From contig NC_035437.2 of the NCBI RefSeq assembly GCF_002127325.2, positions 156,895,880 through 156,959,879 on the forward strand: a DNA stretch of 64,000 nucleotides, written 5' to 3'. The notes beneath the pieces were generated by a model. It saw only the letters and a program-made list of their open reading frames with translations, ran no database searches and was not told the DNA's origin. Numbering within the stretch: position 1 is the first letter of the stretch; each line of letters opens with the position of its first letter. This document shows, one piece after another, positions 49,171-60,774 of the stretch. This DNA comes from Helianthus annuus. Taxonomy: Eukaryota; Streptophyta; Magnoliopsida; Asterales; Asteraceae. The translations under genes and the position numbers were made by a program.

Positions 49171-50036
49171 TCTATATATTAAAAAGCCAATGCATTGAAC
49201 AGTAGTTTTTTATCTATATATTAAAAAGCCAATGCATTGAACAGTACTTTTAATATATTATAATATAATAAAATATTATCATCTATATATTAAAAAGCCA
49301 ATGCATTGAACATTAGTTTTAATATATTATAATATAATAAAATATTATATACAGTGCTTTTTAGTTTTATTATTTTAATACTATAATAATTGTTGTTTTC
49401 TTTACTTTTTAAGTTTGATAAGTTTTGTTTCAACCGGTACTTGTATAAAAAATAAGGGTTCGTTATCGGTATATGAATGTAAAAACCAGCACCAGCCTGT
49501 TACATAAAACGCAAAAAGTTTGTACCGGATTGAGTTTTATAGTCTTTTAGTTCGAGAAATTTGGTACTGCTACCCAATACCATTTGCTCATCCCTGATCA
49601 CGGGTACTGAACGAACAACAACGGTATCGTACAACTTTTTTTTTAAGTTTTAGGGGTAGGGATGAGCTCAGTGCCAACTGATACCCCGGTTACGGTATCG
49701 GTATATGAAGGTAAAAACCTGTAGCGAACCGGTATCAGGAACGCCAAACGTCAGTACCAAACTGGTACTTAGGATCTTTCGGTTCAGGAAATTCGGTACC
49801 GGTACCCATTACTATTTGCTCATCTCTGATTACGAGTTTCTACCGAACAACATCATTACCACAACTTTTTAGTTGATTTTCTTTCGATTATTTTTTAGTG
49901 TTTTTTTATAAATTTTCTTTTTATTCTTGTCAGCAGTTCCATGTACAATGCGTTCTTAGTGATTTCAAACACATATAAACACAGACTAAATAACAAAATA
50001 AGTTTGCCACAACGCGGTGACAGTTTTTATAACTAG
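49171..50036 (+). mobile_element. Candidate Helitron with three 5'-end copies
   Basis: TCTATATATTAAAAAGCCAA, a Helitron-like 5' start, occurs three times (49171, 49213, 49282). A weak hairpin (CCAC-AAC-GCGG) precedes CTAG at 50033-50036 and T. No gene. The 3' hairpin has a mismatch, so confidence is limited. Confidence 0.4.
49657..49828. mobile_element. Short MITE, GGTACCGGTACC-rich
   Basis: Ends TAGGGATGAGC and GCTCATCTCTG are near inverted repeats. A second, left-truncated copy ends at 49596 (GCTCATCCCTG) and shares the CGGTATATGAA(T/G)GTAAAAACC block. Resembles hAT MITEs of the TAGGG..type; no clear target duplication. Confidence 0.5.
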
Positions 50037-50124
50037 TTTTATTTATAACTAATGAAAACTTTATATATTTTTGAGAATTTTGGTATTAAAAAAATGAAAA
50101 GGGGAAGGGGGAAGAAGAGGGAAG

Positions 50125-50345
50125 AAACCACACCCTATGTTTGGGGGAGGATTATGAGGTGTGAAAGGGGAGGGTGATATAGCGCTGATGTGGACATGGG
50201 GGAATGGGAACCACGCCCCATAGTCTTATTGACTTAGTCTATAGGGTGTGGTCATGACCCTCAAGACCACCATTACCATCCATGTCAACTCATTCTCATC
50301 CACCATCTAAATCCATCATCCTATTCCTATATGGTGTGGTTATCA
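50125..50345. repeat. Inverted-repeat cluster, possible MITE
   Basis: AACCACACCCTATG (50126), its near complement CTATAGGGTGTGGT (50239) and TATATGGTGTGGTT (50328) suggest one or two overlapping MITEs. GC-richer than its flanks. Target duplication not found. Confidence 0.35.
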
Positions 50346-50585
50346 GAGACGTTCCTGAGAATTTAAGTGCCCAGCTGAGCCAAAAAAAGTAAGCCCCTTA
50401 CCCTAAGTCCTTAACAAATTAAATATTGTAAACCAATATTTTTAAACAACCATTAAAGTTATATCAATAAACATAAAAATTAGCAAAATCATGGTATTAG
50501 AATGAGTGTATGACATACCGTAACAGGCTAATAGCTAATCGAGAATCAACCTATCATATATGTCACTGTAAATCAAGAATCAACC

Positions 50586-51141
50586 TATCATATTTTTATA
50601 TATTTTTTTTTCACTTTGAACACGTTAGATATAAAAGAAAATCGTCTAAGTTTTACCAAACGATCATTCATATCTATATATAACCAGGAATTTTTAAAAT
50701 TTTTGTGCCCCTTGAAGAAAACGTGCCCTCGCCGAGCATCCACATTACCCCTCATTAGAACCTCCCCTGGTTGTTATGACCCAAACCACCATTCTTATTT
50801 TTTTAAAATTTGTTTTGTGTAAAATATTTTTAATTAATTAAGGAAATGGAGGTGCATGGTTGCCTATCATATTTTTATATTTTTTTTTTCACTTTGAACA
50901 CGTTAGATACAAAAGAAAATCGTCTAAGTTTTACCAGACGATCATTCATATCTATATATAACCAGGAATTTTTAAAATTTTTGTGCCCCTTGAAGAAAAC
51001 GTGCCCCAGCCGAGCGTCCACATTGCCCCTCCTTAGAACCTCCCCTGGTTATTATGACCCAAACCACCATCCTTATTTTTTAAAAATTTATTTTGTGTAA
51101 AATATTTTTAATTAATTAAGGAAACGGAGGCGCATGGTTGT
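50586..51141 (+). repeat. Direct tandem duplication, period 278 bp
   Basis: Two copies (about 50586-50863 and 50864-51141) share CACGTTAGAT..AAAAGAAAATCG, GTGCCCCTTGAAGAAAACGTG and the TTAATTAATTAAGGAAA end. Both keep a short plus frame (68 and 84 codons) with FLCPLKKTCP; this is unlikely to be a gene. Confidence 0.88.
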
Positions 51142-51452
51142 GTCTGACCTCCCGAACTTTTCGCTCAGTTTCCGGTATGTAGTTTTCGTATATAATTTTT
51201 TAGGTATATACATTCTCGACCCTCCCGGTTTTATAATTTTTTAGGTATATACGTTTTCGATCCTATGTTCAGAAATCTAAAGCTTCACCACTACTTATAC
51301 TGAGTTCCAAGTATGATATTTTTATGTATTCGATTATTTAAAGTTATTTATAGATTCGCGTGATGTCTTTTTTTTTTTTTTTCTTACAGCACCAAAACGA
51401 ATCATTTAAGTCTAAAATAATATGTATATATTTATATTGCTATTCATTAAAA

Positions 51453-51483
51453 CTAGTGTTATACCCAGTGCACGCGTTGCACG
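51453..51483 (-). mobile_element. Helitron 3' terminus, minus orientation
   Basis: Minus strand: hairpin GTGCA-ACGCG-TGCAC, then TGGGTATAACA and CTAG at 51456-51453. The element would extend to the right; its 5' end and any gene are not found in 51484-52000. Confidence 0.6.
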
Positions 51484-52138
51484 CAAATCCGTTTTATGTC
51501 TAGAATCATAGGTTAACATAGTCATGATATGTTAAAGAGTTATATGTAACCGTTTTATAAGCCTGGGTGTGACATACAAAAGTGCTGTGGTAGTGTAATT
51601 ATCCAAACATTTGGTACTGTAATTACCCAAACAATTCAAATGAAACATAAAGCTGGATTCCTGAACATCCCCTAAAGAACAACATGTCTTACGAAATAAA
51701 ACCAAAAAGCAGCCTGACTATCCTAACACTTGGTGTAACTAAAGGATTTGTGTCGTTGTAGTTCTATGTTTTCCTCAAGCAGCTTGCTTTTCTTCTTTGG
51801 TTATTATATCAGTTTGGGTTATCACATATATTTACAATTCTTTGTGAGTTTAAGGAGAATCCTAACACCAGCGCCCCACGTCTACCACCGTCATCGGGAA
51901 ATCGCCCAATGCACGCCCTACGTCTGACGGGTGGTCCATAGGACAACCCTTAATGATGTTAAAAGACAAATTTATCCTTCACTTGATCGCGTAATTATCT
52001 TGAATTAGATAACTACAGTTGCATATGTTTCAGGTACAGATTGGGAGCTAAAAATGGAAAAAACGCAGCTTTGGACGGTTTGGAATGGAACGGGTCGTGC
52101 ATGGAACAAAAGAAGAAACAAAACCCAACATTCAGGGC

Positions 52139-52277
52139 TCCACCGTAAATTACGGTGGCCACCGTAATTTACCGTGGCCCTGAAACTCACATGTGCCTGC
52201 CGTAACTCAGTAAAGATCCACCGTATCATCTTGATGTCCACCGTAATTTACGGTGGAGACCGTAAATTACTGTGGAG
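52139..52277. repeat. Four palindromic CCACCGTAATTTACGGTGG units
   Basis: Near-palindromes at 52140-52158, 52159-52177, 52238-52256 and, degraded, 52258-52275. Each can fold on itself or pair with another. Confidence 0.85.
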
Positions 52278-52299
52278 GCTGCGAGGAAAAGTGTAATTG

Positions 52300-53101
52300 C
52301 CCTATTAAACGGTTTTTATGGGTGTCTTTTCACATTATTCATCATTGGACGTTTTCTTATCATCTTGGGGGCGATTTTGGCTGGTTCTACCTTGTTCTAA
52401 ACAATTCTAAACATTTGGTTCTTGTTTTTGATTCGTATGAACTTGAATTTGGATGTTATGATGATCAACCGAACAATGTTCGGCTAAATTTATGGTGATC
52501 ATCCTAGGTTGAAGGTTTGTCTGAGACATTTATGTTTTGATTCTTATTTCTAGAGTAATAGACTTGCTATGATGGTTTGTTTATTATGGTGTGTTGTTTG
52601 CTTTTTTGTAAATTGTTAATTTGTATGTTAATCTTAGTCTAAACCATACGTTCTTGGTGTCGTTGGCAATCGAGATATCATGGGCGGGATTAGGATTGGG
52701 TATTGATTAATTGGTCATCGGGTAACAACCTCGCGTTCTAGGAATCCGAGTACTTAGTTCTCTTTCATCACAACAAGTAATAACACATGAATCATGTCTA
52801 TGTGGTTCTTTCTAGTTGAATATTAACATGAATGTCAAAGCAAACCGGAAACTTAGGATGGTCATTTGTCTCTAAATTGTTTACAAAACCAATTCTCAAT
52901 TCGCGATTTAATTAGTAATTTTAGTTTTAAAAACCAAACAAACAATCCAATTCTCTGAATTTACTTTTTATTGCAATTAGTTTAATCTTAGTTAACTTAG
53001 ATACACTTCTAAATAACACATATTCCACAAACTCCCTGTGTTCGATACCCACTTACCGCTAGCTATTAGTAGTAATTTGGATTAAATTTGAGTGTGACCA
53101 C
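52300..53101. repeat. Possible LTR-retrotransposon leader/LTR remnant
   Basis: No gene. The run ending CTCCCTGTGTTCGATACCCA..TTACC (53032-53057) resembles 5' non-coding DNA of plant gypsy (Athila/Tat) elements. Cut on the right by element E1. Confidence 0.35.
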
Positions 53102-54057
53102 TGTTTTGGTCAAAAATCAAGCAAAGATAATGCAACCAAATCTTTATGTGTGAGGTGTGATGCTTGAATCAATGAACAATGCTTAGGATAACAATCAAAT
53201 GTAATGAACAAATCACACTAGGATTTATACGAGGAAAAAACCCTTGATCAAGAATTGATCTCCTGCATAAAAAACCTCGGGTGATGGAAACTACCGATCA
53301 CCAATTTAGATTAAACCAAATGTGTGTTACAACTTCGGATGATAGCGAGCCAGTTACAAGGATCACTCGAGTGAAATGTGTAGAAATGATGTGTAATCGC
53401 CGAGCAGAGTGTTGTAAACTGATGAGTGCAGTACGAGTATGTGTTTGTAGCCAAAAATAGCCAAGTGTTCTAATCTAGCTCGCTATCCCCTTTTAAATTT
53501 AGTAAATATCTAAGATAACTAACTATCCGCAATTCGTGCATTCTCCCCACGATCTCCATAACGTTCACAATGGTCAAGCACGTGCGGAATAAAAGAGAAT
53601 ATGCTCCAGTAATATCGCCATGACCAAGTCCAAGCACGTACTCCTGCAAAACAATTCCATATTCAAAGCAGACAATCGTTAGTGTAAGGATCACTATGAG
53701 GATCCCGGATCCTGATCCTTCAATACTCTCTGAGGATCCTAAACTCAAACACAATTAAGGATCCTTAAACCGGACAACAATTGAGGATCACTGATCATAG
53801 GAAAATCCTCCCCTAACAATTGCCCCCAAAATATAAGGAGTAAAAATGTAAATAAACGAGTTATATTTTCTCGTTCTTATCCGTAACAGACCAACGGATA
53901 ACTAGCCGTTACATCCTGACTAGCCGTTGCCATTCTGACGTCACTGAAGAGACTATCCTGCAAAATCACGATTATAAATTGAAGTTAGAGATAAGGGTTA
54001 TGAAGCATTTAAATTCGTGCGTTTCATCCTTTAAATCCTCATTCGAAGATCCGATCA
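53102..54057 (-). repeat. 3' LTR of element E1
   Basis: Plus strand TGTTTTGGTC..CCGATCA, 956 bp; homologous to 59820-60774. The purine-rich complement right of it (near 54060-54110) fits a polypurine tract. The inner limit is inferred from TG/CA ends. A plus-strand TATAAAT at 53973-53979 may drive the opposite-strand gene. Confidence 0.7.
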
Positions 54058-54128
54058 GGTACTTCGCTTTCCTTTCTCTCTTCATCTTCTTATTCTGTTT
54101 CTTCTTCTTTATCATCATCATGACCAAG

Positions 54129-54500
54129 ATGATGCTAAGATCTTCACCGGCTAAGGATCACACTATCTCCTCCCTTGAAAAAGATCTCAATGTAGCAAAA
54201 AGGCAAGCGGTCATGGCACAAATTGATGCGGACCAAGAAAAATGTGAGATCATAGAGGATGCTAAAGTCTCTGCTGCCATCACTATGTACAAGATCAAAC
54301 TCCAGATGGCCCAAGAAGTTGAGGATCCTGACTTCGATAGGAGCACCTGGGACAAGGAGGGCTGGAAGGCGAAATTGGCGGAGCTGGAGGATGAGGAGGA
54401 GGCTACAGAGGTCCTGGCAATCGAGGCAAGTGGCAGCGGAAAGGATCAGGGTGGTGGAGAAGCAGGTGGTGATGCTGGTGAAGATGCGACCAAGGTGTGA
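54129..54500 (+). CDS. Shortened opposite-strand ORF of E1 (123 aa)
   Basis: Starts MMLRSSPAKDH, as does the first exon of the E2 gene, then jumps to ..SLEKDLN.AK, which is E2's last exon. The join falls at the shared string AAGGATCA, so about 1.2 kb with three introns was lost and the frame kept. The C-terminus is acidic and helical (DPDFDRSTWDKEGWKAKLAELEDEEE) and ends in a Gly-rich tail. A longer in-frame start at 53979 (MKLEIRV..) exists, but homology favours 54129. A TATAAAT lies 150 bases upstream and AATAAA at 54861. Function unknown. Confidence 0.6.
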   Translation: MMLRSSPAKDHTISSLEKDLNVAKRQAVMAQIDADQEKCEIIEDAKVSAAITMYKIKLQMAQEVEDPDFDRSTWDKEGWKAKLAELEDEEEATEVLAIEASGSGKDQGGGEAGGDAGEDATKV

Positions 54501-54774
54501 GCTGCAAGGATGGGTGATGATGGACACTTCTAGACATAGTCGGAGCCCATTTTTTATAGTTTGGTAGTGGTTTTTGTGGTTGTTGATGTTTTTGTTGAAC
54601 AATGGTTGGTCTGTACTTTGAACAATAGTTTTTAGGATCATGGATCAAGGATCCTTAGACAATAGGTAGGATAATGGGTGGTGGATGGATCCTCTGTTTG
54701 GGGGATGAAGCCACTTGTTATCCTGCCGTCCTTTATTTCCTGCACTCTTAAGACCCGTAAACAATGGACACCCT

Positions 54775-54828
54775 TTGCCAACCCATGTGGACGGGCCACG
54801 TTTTGCTGGTAGAAACATGGGTTGGCAA
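54775..54828 (+). other. Conserved 14-bp hairpin after the E1 opposite-strand ORF
   Basis: TTGCCAACCCATGT and its exact complement are separated by 26 bases. The same hairpin, with one pair changed to G-U on the plus-strand RNA, is at 62711-62764 in E2. Lies just before the AATAAA. Confidence 0.7.
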
Positions 54829-55289
54829 TTTTGACAACCTTAAAGGGTTTAACATTTGTGAATAAATAAAACTTTTAATCTTTTCGGCTTATCATGTGTT
54901 GTTTCATTTGGATACATTTTATCTTTCAGTTGTTATGATATATTTTGTTTGAATTTACCAAGTAAAGAAGAAAAGTTTAATAAATTTTCTCAAAAAGTTT
55001 AGGATATGATCAAGGATCAAATATCCTATAATCGACTAATTCTGAAAAGCAGTATAGTTTAAGGATCATAAATCCTGTTGTCAAAGGATAAGGGTTACTT
55101 ATGTAAATGATAAATAAAATCAAAGCAATTTGAGGATCATACCTGAGGATCCAAGTTAGGATCCTAACCTTCAACACTTATAATTAGAATAACCGAAAGA
55201 CAAACCTTAGTAGAAGATAAGGATCAAGGATCCTTGGGCGTTTAGCTTCGAAAACCTGAAATAGGATGCAACTTGGGACTAAGCCAATA

Positions 55290-55465
55290 TAAGATAAAAG
55301 TTAGTAACTGGGGACAAACCCAACAATTCTGGTGACAAGCCCAAAGGATAACTGGGGACAAGCCCAAAGGATAACTGGGGACAAGCCTAAAGGATAACTG
55401 GGGACAAGCCCAAAGGATAACTGGGGACAAGCTCAAAGGATAACTGGGGACAAGCCCAAAGGATC
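55290..55465. repeat. Tandem repeat of about 23 bp in E1
   Basis: AACTGGGGACAAGCCCAAAGG repeated about seven times. A related TCAAGCCCAAATAACTGGGG array is at 58040-58090, split off by the solo LTR. Confidence 0.9.
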
Positions 55466-55711
55466 GTATGTAAACTGGAGTATGGCCCTCACTGGCGACT
55501 ATCCAAACTTAGTGACATGAAAATGCCAAAACCTTAGCTAACGTGAAAACGTTAGAAACCTTAGGAACGGATGCATGGTACGTCTACCATTATACGTAGG
55601 ATCCCGGATACAGCCGGTACAATGAAATTGTCAGCCCCTAAAGCGGGTATTGGTCCCATTGCCATGAACTGTACCAGGATCATCGTGCGTTACTGGCGAT
55701 ACTGGGGACAG

Positions 55712-58031
55712 TGTCACACCCCCAAATTCCACACGCGGAGTACCACCGCTTGGAGGCGTGACATGACCAGGATCAAGCCACCAATCATATCGAACATAAT
55801 AAGTAATAATAAACGTAAGTGTATATCAACCCACAATATGAAAGGTGTTCAAATAACATAGTTTAAGTAGCGGAAGCATAGTATAAAATCCAACGTAATT
55901 GTTAAGTTTTCAACTGTCATAAGTGTTTAGCAAGACATCCATGATCCATGTCCACAACGACTGTGCCTCTTGTGCAAGCTCCATGTATACCTAAGGTCCT
56001 GCAAGGCATGTAACAGAGAGTCAACAACTAGTTGAGCGAGTTCACAGCGGTTTGTTCGGTTATGGTAATCGTATTGTAAATCGTATGTTCATTTAGTAAT
56101 CCATATATCGTATGCATTTGTATCGCAGCCCTCTAGGCATGTGTGCGAAGATTAGTGGGAGTTTCCCAAGTATTGTAGACTAGGTATATTTGTATCGCAG
56201 CCCACCCGGCATGTGTGCGAAGTTTAGTGTATGGTTCGCAACCATTCCAGGCATGTGTGCGAAGATTAGTTCTATTATCGCAGCCATTCCCGACGTGTCT
56301 GCGAAGAGAAGTATTTGTATCACTAGTCTAGCAGTATTTATCAATAACCTTCCTCTCCCGAGGCCTAAAGTACGTAATCCCGATAATGTCATAAGTACAA
56401 GAAATCTTCCAATCCCATTCCCGACCCTGGGAAACCCATGCCTTGGTAAGAGTGTGAACTCACCTTGGTTTGCTCGGCAGATACACAGAAAGGCCAAATT
56501 TAGCGGCTAGTGGTCAACCACGTCCTAACATGGTTACCACACAAGTCAGGTTTTGGTTTTCGAGTAGTGCACATAAGTATCACATAAGCTAGCAGGTGAT
56601 TAACACATATCGATCATGGCAAACACACGGTGCACGTAAACATATTAGCAGTCAATTCCATAACATCTGATACTTGTACGATCCAAAGGTAAAGCCCAAT
56701 AACCAGGCGTCCCAACATGTTATGCGTTCAGCACAGCCTTGTGCGATCCACAGCATGTTGTGCGATTCGGTAAAACATCCGGCCCAATTAACAACCCGAT
56801 CCAACATACATACGGCCCAATGAATAAATATATCTTGTGCGATCCGGATGGCTTGTACGATCCGGTCGACTTGTGCGATCCGATTAGGTTGTGCGATCCG
56901 AACCAGCCCAACCCAACATGTATACCTGGCCCAACAGTTAAACAAATAATACAACTTGTGCGATCCAATGAGCCTTGTGCGACTGGGGGCACCTTGTGCG
57001 ATTGGATCATCTTGTGCGTTTGGACTCCTTGTGCGATCAGATCAGATCGTGTACAATCTGATCTTGTGCGACCAGGAGCCTTGTGCGATTAGTTTAAACA
57101 TTCCAAAAAAATCATTCCAATAATCTTGCACATCAGTTACAATTTTTAATCAATTCGTTTTGACTAATTACAATCGTTTCCCATAACTGAAATTTATCAA
57201 TCAACACAATTGTAGTTTCCAACATGATCCATAATCGATCAAAACAAGCATTTTCCATACAATTTCTCATACCCTAATCGAACAAAGCATGAACAATAAT
57301 TTACCCATCAACATTCAAACGGATTAAACCCTATAATTTATACATATCACCCGAGTTCAACCACATCACAGCCGATTAATTCAAGCATTCGAATCTATTT
57401 CTATAGTGTGAAATCCGATTAACATGAACAATTTCTAACACACATAAGCAAGCCGATTTCATGAACACTAAAATTAAACCATTCGGATTCGAGTAAAACA
57501 CATATATGGCCGATTACCTTCATTCATGCATAATCACATATCATTCGAACCAATCATAACAATACATCATCATGTAAGCATATATAGCATAACATCATAA
57601 AATCATGGCAGCAAGTAGTTAACATACTAACCGATTAGAGAATGAGTAAGGATTGATCCGAACAAGAAAAGATCTTCGATAGTGAAGGTGTGTTGCCGTC
57701 GAGTTCTAGAGAGAAGATGAGAGCTAGGGTTTGTGTGTGTAAAATGTTTTGGTAAAGTGTGAGAGGGTTACTAACACCCTAAGTGTTAATCGAATTAATG
57801 GGGATGGGCCGAACCCAAACTTGGGCTGCCCTATGGATTCGAGTTCAAGAGTGTAGCCCAAATGACTTGTGCGATCGGGTGAGTGTTGTGCGTTTGGGCT
57901 CGCTTGCATACATACGTATATTATACAAAACATACATATCATCTCATTAAATGAACATATCAAATAATTACACCAAGTTCACATACGTTACATTAAGCAC
58001 ATGTATAAGTTCGGAAATACGAGTTGTCACA
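55712..58031 (-). mobile_element. Solo LTR of a gypsy family, 2.3 kb
   Basis: Plus strand TGTCACACCCCC..GAGTTGTCACA with a perfect GACAG duplication (55707-55711, 58032-58036). No internal genes, so the element body was removed by LTR-LTR recombination. The reverse complement starts TGTGACAACTC, as plant gypsy LTRs do. The interior has four CGCAGCCC..GGCATGTGTGCGAAG units (56125-56300) and about 15 TTGTGCGATC words (56740-57095, also near 57866). Confidence 0.88.
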
Positions 58032-58306
58032 GACAGGCCCAAACTGGGGTCAAGCCCAAATAACTGGGGTCAAGCCCAAATAACTGGATACTTCTGTGGA
58101 TAGTCAATCATTTGTTAAGGATACCTAAACCTTCTGCAAAACTCAGAATCAAATGAAAAGGGGATAAAGGATCCAGGATCCTTATCCTTGTATATAGGAT
58201 AATTAAAGAAGGAAATAGTTGAGATTAGGATATTACCAAAATGAGGGTCCTCTGTCCTGTAAGGATTCTTCGAGGATACTTGTTAGCTAAGGATCATGGA
58301 TCCTCA

Positions 58307-59819
58307 TTATATGAAGTATTTCTTCAAGTGGACAACATTCCAAGCTCTTGGTAGCAAATCACCTTCCATTGTTAGCAATCGATATGCCCTCTTTCCTGCT
58401 TCAGCTTCAATCAAATAAGGGCCTTCCCACTTTGGTGCCAACTTTCCATCAGCAGGATTGGTGGTGTTCTGAAATGCTTTCCTCAACACCATATCACCAA
58501 CCTGGAATTTCCTGATCCTGACATTTTTGTTGTAAGCTCCAGCCATCCTTTGTTGATAACTGGCCATCCTTATCCTTGCCAAATCCCTGAGTTCTTCTAT
58601 AGTATCCAAGTCTTGAACCAAGTTTTCAACATTTTCTCGAGGATCACAGATGCTTGTTCTTGTAGTAGGAACCACCATCTCTGTAGGAATCACTGATTCT
58701 GCCCCAAATACCAAAGAAAGTGGAGTTTGGCCAGTGGCATTCTTGGGAGTTGTCCTATCAGCCCATAATACATAAGGTAGTTCTTCTGCCCACTTTCCCT
58801 TTTTGGATCCAAGCTTCTTTTTCAAGTTGTTGATGATGATTTGTTGGATGATTCTGCCTGGCCATTAGCTTGTGGGTGGACTGGTGTTGATGTTATCATC
58901 TTAATCCCCCAGCTGTCACAAAAGTTAGTAGTTCTATTCCCAATAAATTGGGATCCATTATCACATACTATTTCAGAAGGGATACCAAATCTAGTAATAA
59001 TATTTCTTTTGATAAAGGATATCACTTCTTTTTCTCTGACTTGAGCAAAGGCTTCAGCCTCTATCCACTTGGAGAAGTAATCAGTCATAGCAAGCATGAA
59101 TACTTTTCCACCAGGTGCCTTGGGAAGCTTACCAACTATATGCATTCCCCATCTCATAAATGGCCAAGAGGAGGATATAGGATGCAAAAGTTCTGCTGGT
59201 TGGTGAAGGATATTACTATGTCTTTGACAGGGATCACACTTCTTGGCATAATCCATAGCGTCCTTCTTCATTGTAGGCCAATAGTATCCTGTCCTCAGGA
59301 TCCTTGAGAATAATGCCCTGCCCCCAGTGTGGTTTCCACAATCTCCTTCATGAAAATCCTTTAAGACTTCTTGGATTTCAAGATCCTCGATGCATCTTAG
59401 ATATGGTCCTGCAAGAGATCGTTTATATAGTATGTTATTCAATATTGTAAATTGGGATACCTTAATTTTGAAAGCCCTAGGGTTTTCTCCTGTAGGAATC
59501 TCTCCATGTTGTATGTTTCTCATGATTGGAAGGATCCATGATCCTGAATGAGATTGAGTATCCTCACTAGGGATGATTGCAGAATCCTCTCCTATTTCCA
59601 TGACTTCATGATCCTCGATAGCAGGTGTGAGGATGTGGATAATAGGGATCCTGATATCCTCCAGGATCTTCAAGGGTGATCCTAGATTGGCTAATGCATC
59701 AGCCTCTGCATTCTCTTCCCTTGGTACCTGTGTCAAACTAAAGGAAACAAAAAAGAGTGCCAATTCTTTGACTATCTCTAAATATTTGATTAGTTTCTCA
59801 CCTTTAACAGCATAGGATC
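58307..59819 (-). pseudogene. Integrase and RNase H part of E1 polyprotein
   Basis: Minus strand, from 59819: RNase H end (VPREENAEADALANLGS), a linker, integrase zinc finger (HEGDCGNHTGG.. and CDPCQRHSN), the core ([28 protein letters not shown]) and a C-terminal part ending VHLKKYFI. The linked pieces are in two frames: a one-base deletion in an A-run near 58843 shifts the end. The first catalytic Asp of the core (MDIVG in the family) is His here. The frame begins inside the E2 LTR only by chance. Dead. Confidence 0.9.
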
Positions 59820-60774
59820 TGTTTTGGTCAAAAATCAAGCAATGATAATGCAACCAAACTTTCTGTTGTGAGGTATGATGCTTGAATCAATGAACAATAT
59901 TAAGGATCACTCTGAAATATAATGAACAAGTGACACGGAGATTTATACGAGGAAAAAGCCCTTGATCAGTGAATGATCTCCGGCATAAAAAACCTCGGGT
60001 GATGGAAACTACCGATCACCAACTCAGATTAAACAAGAAAGGTATTACAACTTCGGATGATATCGAGCTAATTATAAGGATCACTATAGTGTAATGTGTA
60101 CAAAAGAGTGTAATCGCCAAGTGAATTGTCAAGAGCTGGTGAGAGCAGTTACGAGTGTGTGTGTTAAGCTAAAAATAGCCAAGTGTTTCTATTTAGCTCG
60201 CTATCCCCTTTAAAAATGGAAAATATCTAAGCTAACAAACATTGCGCATTTTGTGCAAGTCCTCCACGAACTCCATAACGTCCACTTCAGCCATGCACGT
60301 GTGGAATAAATATGGAATATGCTACAGGAATATCGCCAAGACCAAGTCCAAGCTCGTATTCCTGCAAAACAACATCATATTCAAAGCAGACAAACGTTAG
60401 TATAAGGATCCTTATGATGATCCATGATCTTGATCCTGCAATACTTCTGAGGATCACTAACTCAAATAGAAGCGAGGATCACTAAACCCAACAGTAATTG
60501 AGGATCACTGATCATTGGAAAATCCTCCCCTAACAATTGCCCCCAAAATATAAGGAGTAATAATGCAAAATAACGAGTTATATTTTCTCGTTCTTATCCG
60601 CAATGAATCAATCGGATAACTAGTAGTTATAAGCGGACTAGCCGTTGCTAACATGACGTCATTGAGGTGACTATCTTGCAAAATCATCATTATAAATTGA
60701 AGTTAGAGATAAGGGTTAGAGAGCATTTAAATTCGTGTGTTTCCTCTTTAAATCCTCATTCGAAGACTTGATCA
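59820..60774 (-). repeat. 3' LTR of element E2
   Basis: 955 bp, TGTTTTGGTC..TTGATCA; clearly homologous to the LTR of E1 but with many differences, so the two insertions are separate events. Confidence 0.72.
60691..60697 (+). promoter_or_regulatory. Possible antisense promoter TATA in the E2 LTR
   Basis: TATAAAT on the plus strand 153 bases before the ATG of the opposite-strand gene; the same box with about the same spacing occurs in E1 (53973). Confidence 0.5.

Larger units (their letters stand above)
53102..59819 (-). mobile_element. Tat-type gypsy element E1, 3' part, cut by element E2
   Basis: Minus strand, left to right: 3' LTR (53102-54057), a plus-strand gene remnant, a tandem-repeat region, then integrase and part of RNase H, truncated at 59819 where the LTR of E2 begins. 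A solo LTR (55712-58031) is inserted. Gene order with an opposite-strand ORF between integrase and the 3' LTR is a known Tat-lineage feature. The rest lies beyond E2, off the right edge. Confidence 0.85.

Noticed and set aside
54144..54641. 165-codon minus frame opposite the E1 plus-strand ORF, with a similar one in E2 (61953-62561)
   Set aside because: The plus frame is supported by exon structure and the E1/E2 protein match; the minus frames run through introns and UTR.
55290..55465. Evenly repeated 23-bp units resembling a CRISPR array
   Set aside because: The units are contiguous without unique spacers, and the DNA is a plant retrotransposon.
56739..57092. 117-codon frame with repeated LCDP in the solo LTR
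   Set aside because: It is a translation of the TTGTGCGATC words; no start context or homologue.
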